Of a stretch of DNA of 13,541 bases, positions 12,402-13,541 are shown piece by piece. Below the pieces are notes generated by a model. That model saw only the letters and a program-made list of their open reading frames with translations. It had not been told where the DNA came from and searched no databases. This DNA is from CAZWVM01 sp964637705 (GTDB lineage Bacteria; UBA8481): NCBI GenBank assembly GCA_964637705.1, contig CAZWVM010000093.1:1-13541 (forward strand). Reading direction: 5' to 3'. Position 1 is the stretch's first letter. Every line of letters begins with the position of its first letter. The translations under genes and the position numbers were made by a program.

Positions 12402-13460
12402 TCAGATCCAGACCTCGTCGCGCAGGAAGGCTCGTGTGAAGGCCTGGCTCCGCGAGCTCCCCTCCTCGAGCACTCTGATCAACTCCGACGCCTTCGGCGC
12501 GTTCACGTTGGTCGGGGCCTGGCCGAGGAACCGGCGGAAGTGCGCCAGGGCCGAGGCTTCGTCTTCACGCAGAAGATAAGCGATGGCGAGATAGTAATCC
12601 GCCTCGATGTGGCGTCCCTGGTAGTTGGTGATCTCCTCGAAGGCCTTGCTTCCATGCTCGCCGTTTCCGTCGAGCTTGATGACCCGAAGATACTCGGCCA
12701 TGGCGAATTCGGCCCAGTCGCGCTGACGATAGAGATCGGCCATGTGCAAGCGCGCGACCGGCCATTGGCGGTCATAACCCACGGCGTCGATGTATTCCGT
12801 CACCGCCTGGTCGAAACACGATTCCGTCATGAAGAGGTCACGGATATCGCGCAGGATGGTCAGGAGATCCGGAAGCGCCGTGTAGCACAATCCGCTGTAA
12901 TACTTCTCCGTGTAGGTCGCATAGATCAAGGGTTGTCCCAGGGTCGCATCGAGTCGCTTGTTGATGTCCGCGTTGCGCCGCGCCAGGTCGGCAAACAGCC
13001 GGGAAAAACGCTGCCTGAGCGCGGGATCCGACACGATGCCGTTGACCGTTTCGTCCATCGCGCGAAGCTCGGGAGCAAGGTCTCGAACCGACTCGACGAC
13101 CCGTCGGTTCATGGGATTGGCAGCATCGAAATTCGTGCCGTGGGACATCCAATCGGTGTAGTTGTCCACGACGACGTAGACCTCCTTCACCAGCGCGTCG
13201 AGCTTCTCGACCGTTTCCGCATGGGACGCCGTGTCGGTCTTGAGTTCAACGGCCCGATCACGGAACAAATCGCCCGCGGCGAGCTTATCGGCCGAGAGAG
13301 AATGCATGAAGGGTGCGTAAACGCCCCAGAGCAGGAGGCCGGACACGATGAGGATCGCCAGAGCGGTGACCGTCTGCCAACGCACTGACAGGGTGTTGAC
13401 CCAGGCCGTGGTCGTCGCGGGTTCCATGCGTCCGGGTTCCCCGGCGTTCAGGTTCGTCAT
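12402..13460 (-). CDS. Unidentified single-pass membrane protein with TPR-like C terminus
   Basis: I do not recognise a named family. The 352-residue protein has a short N-terminal segment, one transmembrane helix (about 29-50, TALAILIVSGLLLWGVYAPF) and then a long, probably periplasmic, helical region. Residues about 215-320 look like TPR-type helical pairs (FDQAVTEYIDAVGYDRQWPVARLHMADLYRQRDWAEFAMAEYLRVIKLD, then ADYYLAIAYLLREDEASALAHFRRFLGQAP). The region at about 60-210 is acidic and basic mixed and helical. ATG 13460 has GAAGGA 4 bases upstream and the signal-anchor pattern follows; ATG 13427 is an internal alternative. It sits 26 bases downstream of a tRNA-Phe and 28 bases upstream of galT. 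A scaffold role is a guess from the fold only. Confidence 0.75.
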   Translation of the reverse strand: MTNLNAGEPGRMEPATTTAWVNTLSVRWQTVTALAILIVSGLLLWGVYAPFMHSLSADKLAAGDLFRDRAVELKTDTASHAETVEKLDALVKEVYVVVDNYTDWMSHGTNFDAANPMNRRVVESVRDLAPELRAMDETVNGIVSDPALRQRFSRLFADLARRNADINKRLDATLGQPLIYATYTEKYYSGLCYTALPDLLTILRDIRDLFMTESCFDQAVTEYIDAVGYDRQWPVARLHMADLYRQRDWAEFAMAEYLRVIKLDGNGEHGSKAFEEITNYQGRHIEADYYLAIAYLLREDEASALAHFRRFLGQAPTNVNAPKASELIRVLEEGSSRSQAFTRAFLRDEVWI

Positions 13461-13486
13461 GAGTCCTTCCGGTTCGAGCGGTCTCG

Positions 13487-13541
13487 TGCCTGGGGACGGA
13501 GTTGAACCGCCGACACGGGGATTTTCAGTCCCCTGCTCTAC
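13487..13541 (-). tRNA. tRNA-Phe (GAA), 3' part; 5' end outside window
   Basis: The minus strand shows 55 bases of a tRNA: the 3' side of the D stem (GAGC), an anticodon stem GGGGA/TCCCC with loop CTGAAAA (anticodon GAA, Phe), a 5-base variable loop, a T arm GGCGG-TTCAACT-CCGTC with one G-U pair, the acceptor strand CCCAGGC and discriminator A at 13487. The next bases are CGA, so the terminal CCA is not encoded. The expected 5' acceptor strand GCCTGGG should lie just past the right edge. Confidence 0.93.

Noticed and set aside
1..13541. Search for mobile elements, phage genes, CRISPR arrays or a defence system
   Set aside because: No transposase, integrase, long terminal repeats, direct repeat arrays or defence-type domains are visible; gene order is that of a normal chromosomal locus.

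Overview
The window is a GC-rich bacterial chromosome segment in which every gene I can support lies on the minus strand, so transcription runs from high to low coordinates. A lipoprotein with a lipobox, an exported DUF3108-type protein and a periplasmic-type M48 protease suggest a didermic (Gram-negative-like) bacterium. It is motile, and it uses the FliW-CsrA flagellin circuit known from Bacillus. I cannot assign a phylum from the sequence.

Layout in transcription order. (1) 13541-11354: the 3' part of a tRNA-Phe(GAA), an unidentified single-pass membrane protein with TPR-like helices, and a galactose-1-phosphate uridylyltransferase. (2) 11233-7032: a sigma70-type promoter, a Trm112/YcaR-type zinc-ribbon protein, a large TPR protein whose start is unclear, a DUF3108-type exported protein and an M48 metalloprotease lipoprotein with an extra C-terminal domain. 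(3) 7032-1903: a tightly packed late-flagellar cluster made of a YvyF-like zinc protein, a FlgN-type chaperone, FlgK, FlgL, FliW and CsrA. Most junctions overlap or are 1-3 bases apart. (4) 1871-1: two flagellin genes, one complete and the next cut by the window edge. Each has its own sigma28-type promoter, and a strong intrinsic terminator separates them.

The order yvyF-flgN-flgK-flgL-fliW-csrA-flagellin matches the Bacillus subtilis yvyF-flgM-flgN-flgK-flgL-yviE-fliW-csrA-hag locus, but flgM and yviE are missing. FlgN probably chaperones FlgK and FlgL, which form the hook-filament junction. FliW should bind either flagellin or CsrA, and free CsrA should block flagellin translation.

The most interesting signal is in the flagellin leaders. 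Both carry the same two hairpins: an upstream one presenting ACARGGAUGU in its loop, and one that puts the Shine-Dalgarno AAGGAG in the loop of a 4-bp stem. The upstream stem differs between the two copies by a compensatory base-pair change, which is direct evidence for a selected RNA structure. A third hairpin with the same AGGA loop sits near the predicted 5' end of the unusually long leader of the complete flagellin gene. This looks like a CsrA-binding leader duplicated together with the flagellin gene, next to the genes for CsrA and its antagonist FliW.
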